A stretch of 64,000 nt of DNA from Thalassovita mediterranea. GTDB taxonomy: Bacteria > Pseudomonadota > Alphaproteobacteria > Rhodobacterales > Rhodobacteraceae. The notes beneath the pieces are model-generated. The model was not told the origin of the DNA. It did no database searches and saw nothing but the letters and a program-made list of their open reading frames with translations. Shown here piece by piece: positions 19,758 to 28,183 of this stretch. Both the position numbers and the translations under genes were made by a program. Every line of letters starts with the position of its first letter. Position 1 is the first letter of the stretch. The stretch is taken from contig NZ_CYSF01000009.1 of NCBI RefSeq assembly GCF_001458435.1, positions 152,571 to 216,570 of the forward strand, given 5' to 3'.

Positions 19758-21233
19758 TCAAAGGCCATAGATGCCTTTGAACTTCGCCTCCAGATACTCC
19801 AGCAACGGCTCTGCAGACGGCTCCATCCCACTGGCACGCCGCACCACATCACGTGGCGCATACAGCCCACCGTGACGTTGCAGGCTCTCTTTCAGCCAAC
19901 CGGTTGCCGCCGCAGTGTCCCCCGCGGCCAATTGCGCATCCAGATCCGGCACTGCCTGACGCAGCGCCTGATGCAGGCAACCTGCGTAGACATTGCCCAA
20001 GGAATAGGTTGGGAAGTAGCCAAACAGACCCACCGACCAATGCACATCCTGCAAACAGCCGTTCGATGGCTTGTCCACCACATAGCCGAAGTCCGCCTTG
20101 AACCGGTCGTTCCACGCGGCCTCCAGATCGTTCACCGACAGATCGCCCAGCATCAACGCGCGTTCCAGATCAAACCGCAGCATGACATGCAGGTTATACT
20201 GCACCTCATCCGCCTCGGTCCGAATGTAGCCGTCATTGACGCGGTTAACGGTGCGATAGAACTCTTCCGCGCTGGCAATCCCGAAATCGCCAAACACATC
20301 ACGCATCTGGCCATAGACCCAACCCGAAAACGCCGCCGAACGGCCCAGCTGGTTTTCATAAATCCGGCTCTGGCTTTCATGCACCCCCATGGACACACCG
20401 CCGCCGATGGGCGTTAGCAAATAAGCGTCATCCACGTTCTGTTCATAGCAAGCATGCCCCACCTCATGGATGGTGGAATAGAAGCAGTTGAACGGATCAT
20501 GATCGCTGGTGCGGGTGGTGATGCGCACATCATGGCCCGAGCCGGAGGAGAACGGATGCACCGCCTTGTCAATGCGACCGTGGTTCAGATCATAGCCAAA
20601 GGCCAGCGCCAGCTTTTCGGTCAGCTGCATCTGTTTGTCGGCATCAAAATGGCCGGACAGTTTCTGCGGTGCCTCGGCCGCCAGCGCTGCTTCGCGCAGG
20701 GCAACCAGACGGGGGCGCATGGTGTCGAACATCGCGGCCAGCTCTGCGCCGGTCATGTTCTGTTCGTAATCATCCACCATCGCGTCATAGACGTTTCCGC
20801 CAGCGGCCAGCGCCTCACCCTCGCGGCGCTTCAGCGCGACGACCTGTTCCAGCACCGGCAGGAAGGCAGCGACGTCTTCGTCCGCGCGCGCCTGTGCCCA
20901 CTGGCCTTGGGCCCTGCTGGTGACTTTGGCGATCTCTACCGCCAGATCGGCGGGCACCTTGCTGGCACGATCAAAGGCGCGGGAAATTTCGCGCACTTGG
21001 GCCTGCCCCACCTCATCCAACGTGGCCGGATCAATCGCCGCCAGCCATTCACCAACCTTTGGGTCGGTGCGGCGTGCATGCAGCATCTTTTCCATCGCGG
21101 CCATTTCTTCAGACCGCTGATCGGCAGCACCGCGTGGCATCATGGTTTCCTGATCCCAGCCCAACCGGCCCGCCACTTGGCCAAGCGCCGCCGTGTCACG
21201 GGCAAAGCCCATCAGGTTCTCAAATGCACTCAT
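19758..21233 (-). CDS. M32 family metallocarboxypeptidase (Taq type)
   Basis: A cytosolic zinc carboxypeptidase of 491 residues, usual M32 length. The HExxH zinc motif is H256-E-V-G-H260, and the downstream MGVHESQSRIYENQLGRS provides the HES(Q/G) signature of the family. LGWDQETMMPRGA near the N-terminus is also diagnostic. Likely role is turnover of peptides from the C-terminus. ATG at 21233 has GGAG about 10 nt upstream. It lies 31 bases after the heme A synthase gene and may be read with it. Confidence 0.93.
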   Translation of the reverse strand: MSAFENLMGFARDTAALGQVAGRLGWDQETMMPRGAADQRSEEMAAMEKMLHARRTDPKVGEWLAAIDPATLDEVGQAQVREISRAFDRASKVPADLAVEIAKVTSRAQGQWAQARADEDVAAFLPVLEQVVALKRREGEALAAGGNVYDAMVDDYEQNMTGAELAAMFDTMRPRLVALREAALAAEAPQKLSGHFDADKQMQLTEKLALAFGYDLNHGRIDKAVHPFSSGSGHDVRITTRTSDHDPFNCFYSTIHEVGHACYEQNVDDAYLLTPIGGGVSMGVHESQSRIYENQLGRSAAFSGWVYGQMRDVFGDFGIASAEEFYRTVNRVNDGYIRTEADEVQYNLHVMLRFDLERALMLGDLSVNDLEAAWNDRFKADFGYVVDKPSNGCLQDVHWSVGLFGYFPTYSLGNVYAGCLHQALRQAVPDLDAQLAAGDTAAATGWLKESLQRHGGLYAPRDVVRRASGMEPSAEPLLEYLEAKFKGIYGL

Positions 21234-21264
21234 TCCATCACTCCAAAATTAAACACGCACAGAC

Positions 21265-22410
21265 CTAGCCGCGCAGAGAGGCCACAATCGGATGCGCGGC
21301 CAGAAAACGCGCACGCAGGATCAAAGCAAACACAAGAATCGCAAACACCTGATGCACAATCGCAATGTTCCAAGGCGCAGCGGTCACAACGGTGTAGATG
21401 CCCAACACGATCTGCGCGATCACCGCGATGAAGGCCGCCGTAAAGGCCGCGCGCGTCGCCGCATGGGCCGACTTGCGCCCTTTGACAAAGGCCATCACAC
21501 TAAACGCCAACAGCACATATCCCACCATGCGGTGAATGAACTGCACCAGACCTGCGTTTTCAAAGAAGTTGCGCCAAACCGGTGTGATATCAAACGCCTC
21601 GGGCGGGAAAAACTGATCCTGCATCCACGGCCAATCGGTAAAGCTACGACCTGCATCAATGCCAGCAACCAGCGCACCCAGCAGGATCTGCAAAAATGCC
21701 AGATGCAGCCAACCGGTTGACAGGCCAAACAAACGTGCCTCTTTTTGACGGCGGGCCTGCATCAGCTCGCGCTCTTCGCGCCCGAGCAGCATCACGTACC
21801 ACGCGATAAAACCAAGGATCACAAAGGCCAGACCAAGATGGGTCGCCAAACGGTAAGAGGCCACAGTCGTCACGCCTTCGCCCGACGTGACGCCAGAGGC
21901 AACCATCCACCAGCCCACAGCGCCCTGCAGACCGCCAAGACCACCGATAAAGGCCAGACGTCCGGTCCAGCCCACAGGGATCTTGCGTGCCGCCAAGAAG
22001 CCGAAGAAGCCGACGGCCCAGACCAGACCGATCACACGGCCGATCTGACGATGACCCCATTCCCACCAGTAGATGAATTTGAAATCTTCCAGTGTCATCC
22101 ACTGGTTATCAATCGCCCATTGGTCGATCTGTTTGTATTTATCGAACTCGGATTGCCAGTCTGCCTCATTCAGCGGAGGGATGGCCCCCGTTACAGGGCG
22201 CCATTCTGTGATCGACAGCCCGCTGTCGGTCAAACGGGTCAGGCCGCCAACCACAACCATCACAACGACCATGGCAAACAGCACCATCAGCCACGCGCGA
22301 ATGCCGCGCCGTGCGCCGCCGCGTCCCTGATCAATCATGCCGCCCTTGGGCGCGGGTTTGCTGGCGCTTTGCTCACCAACCTCTTCGAATATATTGCGTT
22401 TCTGGCTCAT
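21265..22410 (-). CDS. ctaA: Heme A synthase (COX15/CtaA)
   Basis: Inner-membrane enzyme that oxidises the C8 methyl of heme O to a formyl group, making heme A for aa3-type oxidases. 381 residues with eight TM segments and a soluble N-terminal extension of about 35 residues. Family motifs include GGLTRLTDSGLSITEW, WWEWGHRQIGR and FIHRMVGY with the heme-ligand histidines. The ATG at 22410 (MSQKRNIFEEVGE) has GGAGGG close upstream. No other cta genes are in the window. Confidence 0.94.
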   Translation of the reverse strand: MSQKRNIFEEVGEQSASKPAPKGGMIDQGRGGARRGIRAWLMVLFAMVVVMVVVGGLTRLTDSGLSITEWRPVTGAIPPLNEADWQSEFDKYKQIDQWAIDNQWMTLEDFKFIYWWEWGHRQIGRVIGLVWAVGFFGFLAARKIPVGWTGRLAFIGGLGGLQGAVGWWMVASGVTSGEGVTTVASYRLATHLGLAFVILGFIAWYVMLLGREERELMQARRQKEARLFGLSTGWLHLAFLQILLGALVAGIDAGRSFTDWPWMQDQFFPPEAFDITPVWRNFFENAGLVQFIHRMVGYVLLAFSVMAFVKGRKSAHAATRAAFTAAFIAVIAQIVLGIYTVVTAAPWNIAIVHQVFAILVFALILRARFLAAHPIVASLRG

Positions 22411-22504
22411 TCCACCCTCCGGTTCCGGCGCAGGATATGGGGTATATAGGGCGCAGGGCAATGCCGGTGCGACCACTTGTCTTGGCTATGATGTTTTGGG
22501 GCGA

Positions 22505-23257
22505 TTATTTATCGCCGCTGCGCTCTTTCCAGCGCACCATCTGGCGCATCACGCCATGCAGCATCTGGGTGTCAGACCGCGTCAGGCGCATCCGCGACCA
22601 CAGATTGCGCAGGTTCACCTTCATCCCTTCGGCCTTTTCCGGCGGGAAGAAGAAACCGGCCTCGTCCAGACGGTCCTCATAGTGTTCGGCCAGCTTCTCC
22701 ACCTCAATGGTGCTGGCCCATTCGGACCCAGCCATTTCGACCCGCTCACCCTCAATTTCAACCGACTGACGACGGAATTCATAGGCGGTCAGCAACACAC
22801 ATTGGGCAAGGTTCAGGCTAAAGAATTCCGGGTTCACCGGCACGGTGATGATCGCATTGGCGCGCGCCACATCCTCGTTTTCCAGACCAGAGCGTTCTGG
22901 GCCGAACATCACCGCAACCTTTTCACCGGCGGCGATCTTCTGACGCGCCAGCTCCATCGCCGCCTCAGGGCTATAAACAGGCTTGGTCATGCCGCGACCA
23001 CGGGCCGTGGTGGCGAACACAAAGGTGCAATCATCCAGCGCCTCGGCCACGGTGTCATGCACCCCCGCCTCATCCAGCAGCCGCCCGGCACCAGAGGCCA
23101 GCGCAACCGCGCGCTGGTTCGGCCAGCCGTCACGAGGATCGACAATACGCATCCGATCAAGGCCAAAGTTCCACATCGCACGCGCCGCCGCGCCGATGTT
23201 TTCCCCCATCTGCGGGCGCACCAGAACAAAGCTGGGCTGTGGCATATCGCTGGGCAT
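22505..23257 (-). CDS. trmJ: tRNA (cytidine/uridine-2'-O-)-methyltransferase, TrmJ-like
   Basis: A SPOUT-class RNA 2'-O-methyltransferase of 250 residues. LVRPQMGENIGAAARAMWNF is the N-terminal TrmH-like motif, VMFGPERSGLENEDV is motif 2, and INVPVNPEF-like plus LNLAQCVLLTAYE is motif 3 of the knot. TrmJ modifies position 32 of several tRNAs. The ATG at 23257 is preceded by GGAG; the frame stays open 55 codons further upstream but that part is basic and not protein-like. Divergent from the ThiE-like gene. Confidence 0.88.
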   Translation of the reverse strand: MPSDMPQPSFVLVRPQMGENIGAAARAMWNFGLDRMRIVDPRDGWPNQRAVALASGAGRLLDEAGVHDTVAEALDDCTFVFATTARGRGMTKPVYSPEAAMELARQKIAAGEKVAVMFGPERSGLENEDVARANAIITVPVNPEFFSLNLAQCVLLTAYEFRRQSVEIEGERVEMAGSEWASTIEVEKLAEHYEDRLDEAGFFFPPEKAEGMKVNLRNLWSRMRLTRSDTQMLHGVMRQMVRWKERSGDK

Positions 23258-23420
23258 CACGGGTCTCCAAAAAATCCAATGCCGCCTGATAATCCACCGC
23301 CGCCGTCTTTTCCAGCCCTGCCAGCATGATGTCAGCAATAGCCAAAGCGAAAAAACCAATGTATAGCGGCGCGAACGCATGAATTCGGGCCACCTGCGCC
23401 CGCAATAAAGGAGCCGCGCC

Positions 23421-24041
23421 ATGTCAGAGGTTGAGCAGCCGCAAATCTATCTGATCACCCCCCCTGAGGTGGAGCTGTCGCGCTTCCCTGATCGTCTGGC
23501 GGCGGTTCTGGATGCCCACGATGTGGCTTGCGTCCGTCTGGCATTGGCCACACGGGACGAGGACAAGATCAGCCGCGCCGCCGATGCCTTGCGCGAGGTG
23601 ACATATTCCCGCGATGTGGCGCTGGTGATCGACAACCACATGCTGCTGGTCGAACGTCTGGGTCTGGACGGTGTCCACCTGACCGACGGCGCGCGTTCTG
23701 TGCGTAAAACGCGCAAGGCGCTGGGTCAGGACGCCATCGTCGGCGCCTTCTGCGGTGCATCGACACATGATGGCATGTCGGCGGGTGAGGCTGGCAGCGA
23801 CTACGTGGCCTTTGGCCCGCTGCGCGACACCGGTTTGGATGATGGCACCGTGGCAGAGCGTGATCTGTTCCAGTGGTGGTCCGAAATGATCGAAGTGCCC
23901 GTGGTGGCCGAAGGCGCCCTGACGCCTGAGATCGTGCGCGAGGTGTCGCCGTTCACCGACTTCTTCGGCATCGGTGAAGAGATCTGGAACGCAGAAGATG
24001 CGGTGAAAGCACTGGCCGATCTGAAAGCCGAATTCAGCTAA
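23421..24041 (+). CDS. ThiE/TenI-like thiamine phosphate synthase family protein
   Basis: A 206-residue TIM-barrel protein. QIYLITPPE, VALVIDNHMLLVERLGLDGV, THDGMSAGEAGSDYVAFGPL and a late VVAEGALTPE follow the order of thiamine phosphate synthase, which joins HMP-PP and THZ-P. The pyrophosphate loop and some conserved residues of true ThiE (for example the KxxxR and QRRxK-type positions) are not obvious, so it could be a TenI-like or degenerate paralogue. AAAGGAG lies upstream of the ATG. No other thiamine gene is nearby. Confidence 0.78.
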   Translation: MSEVEQPQIYLITPPEVELSRFPDRLAAVLDAHDVACVRLALATRDEDKISRAADALREVTYSRDVALVIDNHMLLVERLGLDGVHLTDGARSVRKTRKALGQDAIVGAFCGASTHDGMSAGEAGSDYVAFGPLRDTGLDDGTVAERDLFQWWSEMIEVPVVAEGALTPEIVREVSPFTDFFGIGEEIWNAEDAVKALADLKAEFS

Positions 24042-24054
24042 GAGACACGCGGGC

Positions 24055-24078
24055 GGGAAATCTGGCGCCAGATTTCCC
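24055..24078. repeat. Perfect 22-bp palindrome between convergent genes
   Basis: GGAAATCTGGC joined directly to GCCAGATTTCC (24056-24077). It sits between the ThiE-like gene (plus) and lpxB (minus). It could act as a hairpin terminator for either, although no U-run follows. Confidence 0.6.
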
Positions 24079-24102
24079 CGCAACCCAGACGTTTAGGCGT
24101 GA

Positions 24103-25269
24103 TTAAACCTGCACGCCCATGCCACGCAAAACCGCATGGGCGGCGCGCAGACCCGGACGCTGCCCTCCACGGCCCAGGCGCTGCATGGTCAGTTCCATCG
24201 CCTCTTGCTGCCCACGTGCGCCGTCCAGCACTTTCAGAACCGCAGGGGCGATAAGCTCTGGCTGGCAGTTCTTGCCGATAAACTCGGGGATGGTGCGGGT
24301 GTCTGACACCAGATTCACCAGCGTCACCGTGTCGATCTTCAACATCCGTGAAATGATGATCCGGCTCAGCCAGTTCATGTCATAGGCAATGACCATCGGC
24401 GTGGCGGCAGCGGCCAGTTCCAGCGACACCGTGCCAGACGCCGCCAGCGCCGCGTCCGCCGCTGCAAAGGCCGCAGCCTTTTCCAATTTGTAGATCGCCG
24501 GATCCATACCACGCGGGTCCATCACGAACGGTTTCACCGGCCACTGCGCGACCTGTTCGTTGACCAGATCGGTGACATTCGCGGTCGTTGGGATCACCAC
24601 GTTCAGATCCGGCTGTGCAGCCACCACGTCCGTCAACACCGCGCCAAATGTAGGCGTCAGGCGGCTGACCTCGCCACGGCGCGATCCGGGCAGGACGAGC
24701 AGTGTTTTCCCCTGCCCCATACGGTGTTTCGCACGAAACAGCGTCGCCTCTGACGCGCTGGCTTGCGGTTCTGACACGACCGGATGACCGACGAAGCTAC
24801 ATTCCATCCCTGCCGCCTCCATCAGGGGCGGTTCAAACGGTAGCAGGGCCAGAACGTGATCAATCACCTTGGCCATTTTAGCAGCACGCCCCTCGCGCCA
24901 TGCCCAAACCGACGGCGCGACGTAATGCACGGTGCGGATATCGCTAGCGGCCTTAACCAACTTCGCCACACGCAGGCAGAAATCGGGGCTGTCGATGGTG
25001 ATCATCACGTCAGGTTTCGCCGCCAGCGCGGCCTCTGCCGTTTCGGCAATGCGGCGTTTCAACTGGCGGTATTTCGGCAGGATTTCGGCCAATCCCATGA
25101 CGGATAGCTCATCCATGGGAAACAGGCTCTGCATCCCTTCGGCCTGCATCAGCGGTCCGCCGACGCCGAGGAATTCCACCTGATCTTCCAGCAGCTCAGA
25201 CAGGCCCGCCATCAAGGCAGCGCCCAGACGGTCGCCCGAAGCCTCACCCGCGATCAAGAAGATACGCAT
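24103..25269 (-). CDS. lpxB: Lipid-A-disaccharide synthase
   Basis: Peripheral inner-membrane glycosyltransferase (GT19) that joins UDP-2,3-diacylglucosamine and lipid X to form the lipid A disaccharide. 388 residues, normal length. MRIFLIAGEASGDRLGAALM is the N-terminal signature and LPGSRRGEVSRL lies in the nucleotide-binding half. Last gene of the bamA-ompH-fabZ-lpxA-lpxI-lpxB run. Its ATG shares bases with the lpxI stop (TGATG), implying coupled translation. Confidence 0.96.
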   Translation of the reverse strand: MRIFLIAGEASGDRLGAALMAGLSELLEDQVEFLGVGGPLMQAEGMQSLFPMDELSVMGLAEILPKYRQLKRRIAETAEAALAAKPDVMITIDSPDFCLRVAKLVKAASDIRTVHYVAPSVWAWREGRAAKMAKVIDHVLALLPFEPPLMEAAGMECSFVGHPVVSEPQASASEATLFRAKHRMGQGKTLLVLPGSRRGEVSRLTPTFGAVLTDVVAAQPDLNVVIPTTANVTDLVNEQVAQWPVKPFVMDPRGMDPAIYKLEKAAAFAAADAALAASGTVSLELAAAATPMVIAYDMNWLSRIIISRMLKIDTVTLVNLVSDTRTIPEFIGKNCQPELIAPAVLKVLDGARGQQEAMELTMQRLGRGGQRPGLRAAHAVLRGMGVQV

Positions 25270-26084
25270 CAGGAATGCCCCTCAAACTCTTGCCCCAGCA
25301 GGAAAATACCCGCCTCATTTGCCGCCGCAATCGTGCGGTCGCGTTCCAGAACCATCACATGGCCGGCCTGTACCGCGATTCCGGCCAGTCCGGCAGCAGC
25401 AACCTGCGCCACGGTATCCGGCCCGATTGCGGGCATATCGACGCGCAGATCCTGCCCCGCTTTGGCGGCCTTCACAAAGACACCCTTGGCCCCACGGCGC
25501 AGATGCGGCGCGGTACGGGTGACAGTATCCAACATAAATTCGGTGCCCTGCAGGGTTTCCACCCCCAAAACCAAACCACCGCCAACCACACAGCCCTGCC
25601 CCACATCATGGGGCGACAAGGCGGTCAGGATGGCAGCGGCGCGGGTGATGTCTGCGGTTGCAGTCACGTCCGGTTCAGGACCAGCCAGTAGCGCGGCCTC
25701 AGCGGTCAGACCGTCCAGCAGCTCATGGGCGCCTAGAACCTCAAAACCTTCATCCTCGATCACTGAAATGATCAGCCGCAACAGCGCATCATCACCGCCC
25801 TGCATCGCCGCCATCAAGCGTGGCGCAAGCGCGATCATGAAGGGATCAAGGGCGGCAGGGTCCAGCGGTGGGCGGCTCATCGAGCCAGCCATGACAACAC
25901 GGGTTACGCCCGCAGCACGCAAAGCGTCAAACAACTCGCCCAGACGTTCAAACCGGTGGGTTTCAACCGCGCCGGTCAATTGGTGCGCCACGCCTTCGAA
26001 CGTCACGCACAGCGCATCGGGATGTGCTGCGGAAAGGGCAACGGGCAAAGCCCCGTCGCCGGAAAGAATTGCCAGACGCCCCAT
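25269..26084 (-). CDS. lpxI: UDP-2,3-diacylglucosamine pyrophosphatase LpxI
   Basis: Hydrolyses UDP-2,3-diacylglucosamine to lipid X (the LpxH step), the form found in alphaproteobacteria. 271 residues (DUF1009). MGRLAILSGDGALPVAL, VMAGSMSRPP and the C-terminal DLRVDMPAIGPDTV match the family. The position between lpxA and lpxB supports the role. The start is 12 bases after the lpxA stop. Confidence 0.94.
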   Translation of the reverse strand: MGRLAILSGDGALPVALSAAHPDALCVTFEGVAHQLTGAVETHRFERLGELFDALRAAGVTRVVMAGSMSRPPLDPAALDPFMIALAPRLMAAMQGGDDALLRLIISVIEDEGFEVLGAHELLDGLTAEAALLAGPEPDVTATADITRAAAILTALSPHDVGQGCVVGGGLVLGVETLQGTEFMLDTVTRTAPHLRRGAKGVFVKAAKAGQDLRVDMPAIGPDTVAQVAAAGLAGIAVQAGHVMVLERDRTIAAANEAGIFLLGQEFEGHS

Positions 26085-26096
26085 CAGATCCGCCCC

Positions 26097-26876
26097 TTAG
26101 CTGGGTGTTAGGAAGGAGCGATCAGACGCTCCGGTGACGAAATCAATGATCTCGCGCACGTAGTCGCTATCGTCATCAAGGTTGCGCACCCGTTCTTGGA
26201 ACGTGCCCTCACCCGACGCCATCGCCTTCAACGCGGCCCGCAGCGCAGAGATATCCGCACGCGGCACGCCACGCCGTTTCAGGCCGACGAGGTTCAACCC
26301 GTCCAATTCACCGCGCGGTGCCTGCACCAGACCGTAGGGCATCACATCCGCAGTCACCATCGACAGGGCACCAATGATTGCCCCCTTGCCGATGCGCACA
26401 AACTGATGAATGCCCGACAAGCCGCCGATGATCACATCATCATCAATCAGGCAATGGCCCGCGACAGCGGTAGAGTTCACGACAATCACGCGGTTCCCAA
26501 TGATGGCATCATGGGCGATGTGGCAGCCAGCCATGAACAAGCCGTCGTCACCAATTTTGGTCAAACCGCCGCCACCTTCGGTGCCGGTGTTCATCGTCAC
26601 GTGTTCGCGGATCCGGTTACGCGCCCCAATTTCCAGACGGGTCGCTTCGCCGTTGAATTTCAGGTCCTGCGGAATCTCACCGATCACAGCGAACGAGAAG
26701 ATCACCGTGTCTTCTCCAATAGAGGTTTTGCCAGACACGACAACGTGGCTTTTCAGTTCGACCCGATCATGCAGGACAACGTCTTTGCCCACGACACAAA
26801 ACGGGCCGATTTTGCAGCCCGCCCCGATTTGCGCGCCATCCTCGATAATGGCAGAGGGGTGAATATCAGCACTCAT
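26097..26876 (-). CDS. lpxA: UDP-N-acetylglucosamine O-acyltransferase
   Basis: First step of lipid A synthesis: transfer of a 3-hydroxyacyl chain from ACP to UDP-GlcNAc. 259 residues with the left-handed beta-helix hexapeptide pattern from MSADIHPSAIIEDGAQIGAG onward, GCHIAHDAIIGNRV with the catalytic His, and the helical C-terminal cap. The ATG at 26876 (5 bases after the fabZ stop) is chosen over a frame opening 17 codons earlier that would overlap fabZ. AGGGTG lies upstream. Confidence 0.96.
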   Translation of the reverse strand: MSADIHPSAIIEDGAQIGAGCKIGPFCVVGKDVVLHDRVELKSHVVVSGKTSIGEDTVIFSFAVIGEIPQDLKFNGEATRLEIGARNRIREHVTMNTGTEGGGGLTKIGDDGLFMAGCHIAHDAIIGNRVIVVNSTAVAGHCLIDDDVIIGGLSGIHQFVRIGKGAIIGALSMVTADVMPYGLVQAPRGELDGLNLVGLKRRGVPRADISALRAALKAMASGEGTFQERVRNLDDDSDYVREIIDFVTGASDRSFLTPS

Positions 26877-26881
26877 ACCGA

Positions 26882-27352
26882 TCACCCTGCGTTGGCGCTG
26901 AGGTCCATCATCGCGGTAAATTCGCATTCGCAGGCCATTTCGCCTTCGACCGTTGCGACACCGGCGAATTTCCAGACCTTGCCGCCCGGTTTACCACGGG
27001 TGGTGGTCACCTTCATTTCCAGCACGTCGCCAGGAACGACCATGCGGCGGAACTTGGCCTTGTCGATGGCCATGAAGTAAACCAGCATGTTCTTGTCGGC
27101 CATATCCAGCGCGGTGCCCACCATCACGGCGGCGGTTTGCGCCATCGCCTCGACGATGGTCACACCGGGCATGATCGGTTTGCCGGGGAAGTGGCCCTGA
27201 AAATGGGGCTCGTTCATGGTGACGTTTTTGATGCCACGGCCGGACTGATAGCCGTCGATGTCCACTACCTTGTCCACCAGCAGGAAAGGATAGCGATGCG
27301 GGATGATCCGTTGGATCAGGTCGATATCCGCTGACAGCAGCTGCTCGGTCAT
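26882..27352 (-). CDS. fabZ: 3-hydroxyacyl-ACP dehydratase
   Basis: Dehydrates 3-hydroxyacyl-ACP in fatty acid elongation. It competes with LpxA for 3-hydroxyacyl-ACP, and the neighbouring genes fit that branch point. 156 residues with the hot-dog fold motif [16 protein letters not shown] containing the catalytic His, and the Glu in VEAMAQ. Confidence 0.96.
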   Translation of the reverse strand: MTEQLLSADIDLIQRIIPHRYPFLLVDKVVDIDGYQSGRGIKNVTMNEPHFQGHFPGKPIMPGVTIVEAMAQTAAVMVGTALDMADKNMLVYFMAIDKAKFRRMVVPGDVLEMKVTTTRGKPGGKVWKFAGVATVEGEMACECEFTAMMDLSANAG

Positions 27353-27457
27353 GGTGTGTCCTTTCTGACGCCGTATTCTTATCGCTGATCCCTAGCAAGT
27401 CGCCGCCAAAGGGGCAAGCAAACAAGCACCTTGGCCGCGATCTCTATCTATCTGGGA

Positions 27458-28183
27458 TCAGTTGTCGTTTCCCGCTTGTGGTGCGTTTTCGGTCGCAGGC
27501 GCGGCATCGGTCTCTGTGCTTGTACCGTCGTCGGTGCCGGTCTGTCCGCTTTGGCCTGCGATAAAGGCCAAACCGTCCCCCAGTTCTGCATTGATGCGCG
27601 CGATCGCGTCATCCGTGATTTCGATCGACAGATTAGTGGCATAGACATTGCGTTTTTCCACAATGATTGCGGCGCCACGTTCTGTCATCAACGCTTCTAC
27701 CACGGGAAAGGCGGCGGTCAGAAAACGGCGCTCAGCCAATTCCACGCGCGACTCGATAACCTGTTGTTTGGCGGTTTGTTCGCGCCGGATACCCTGCACA
27801 CGCTCGTGAAACGCATCAGCCATTTTGGCGAAGGTTGCGCTGTCCAACTGCGCCCGCTGCGCGGTCAGCGCCTGCTCTTCTGCGCGCAGTTCGTCAGCAA
27901 TACGGGTGTTTTCCACATCAAGCGCACGCAAGGCATCCTGATATTCCGCGATCACACGCAACCCAAATGCAGAGCCGCGGAAGAACTGTTCGCTGTCGAT
28001 GCTCAAAACGGGGGATTGGATAGGTGCCGTGGGTGTGGCCTGCGACTGCACCTGAGGGGTGGCCGATGACTGCGGTAAAGACGTATCTTGCGCCCCAGCT
28101 CCTGTGGTTAGCGGCAGCCCCAATAGGACCGCCGCCAAGGTGGCGCGCCCAATCTGGCGCTGCCTTTTCGTCATCATTCGCAT
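27458..28183 (-). CDS. OmpH/Skp-like periplasmic chaperone
   Basis: A 241-residue protein with an N-terminal signal peptide (LAAVLLGLPLTTGAGAQ) and a long, charged helical middle typical of the Skp/OmpH fold, which carries unfolded outer-membrane proteins to BamA. It is longer than E. coli Skp (161) because of low-complexity stretches before and after the core. The core has DSEQFFRGSAFGLRVIAEYQ. Its ATG overlaps the bamA stop (TGATG). Family by context and helical pattern; residue-level conservation is modest. Confidence 0.87.
   Translation of the reverse strand: MRMMTKRQRQIGRATLAAVLLGLPLTTGAGAQDTSLPQSSATPQVQSQATPTAPIQSPVLSIDSEQFFRGSAFGLRVIAEYQDALRALDVENTRIADELRAEEQALTAQRAQLDSATFAKMADAFHERVQGIRREQTAKQQVIESRVELAERRFLTAAFPVVEALMTERGAAIIVEKRNVYATNLSIEITDDAIARINAELGDGLAFIAGQSGQTGTDDGTSTETDAAPATENAPQAGNDN

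Noticed and set aside
23157..23405. 82-codon minus-strand frame over the trmJ start
   Set aside because: It runs into trmJ in another frame, and its second half is clearly a shadow of trmJ codons.
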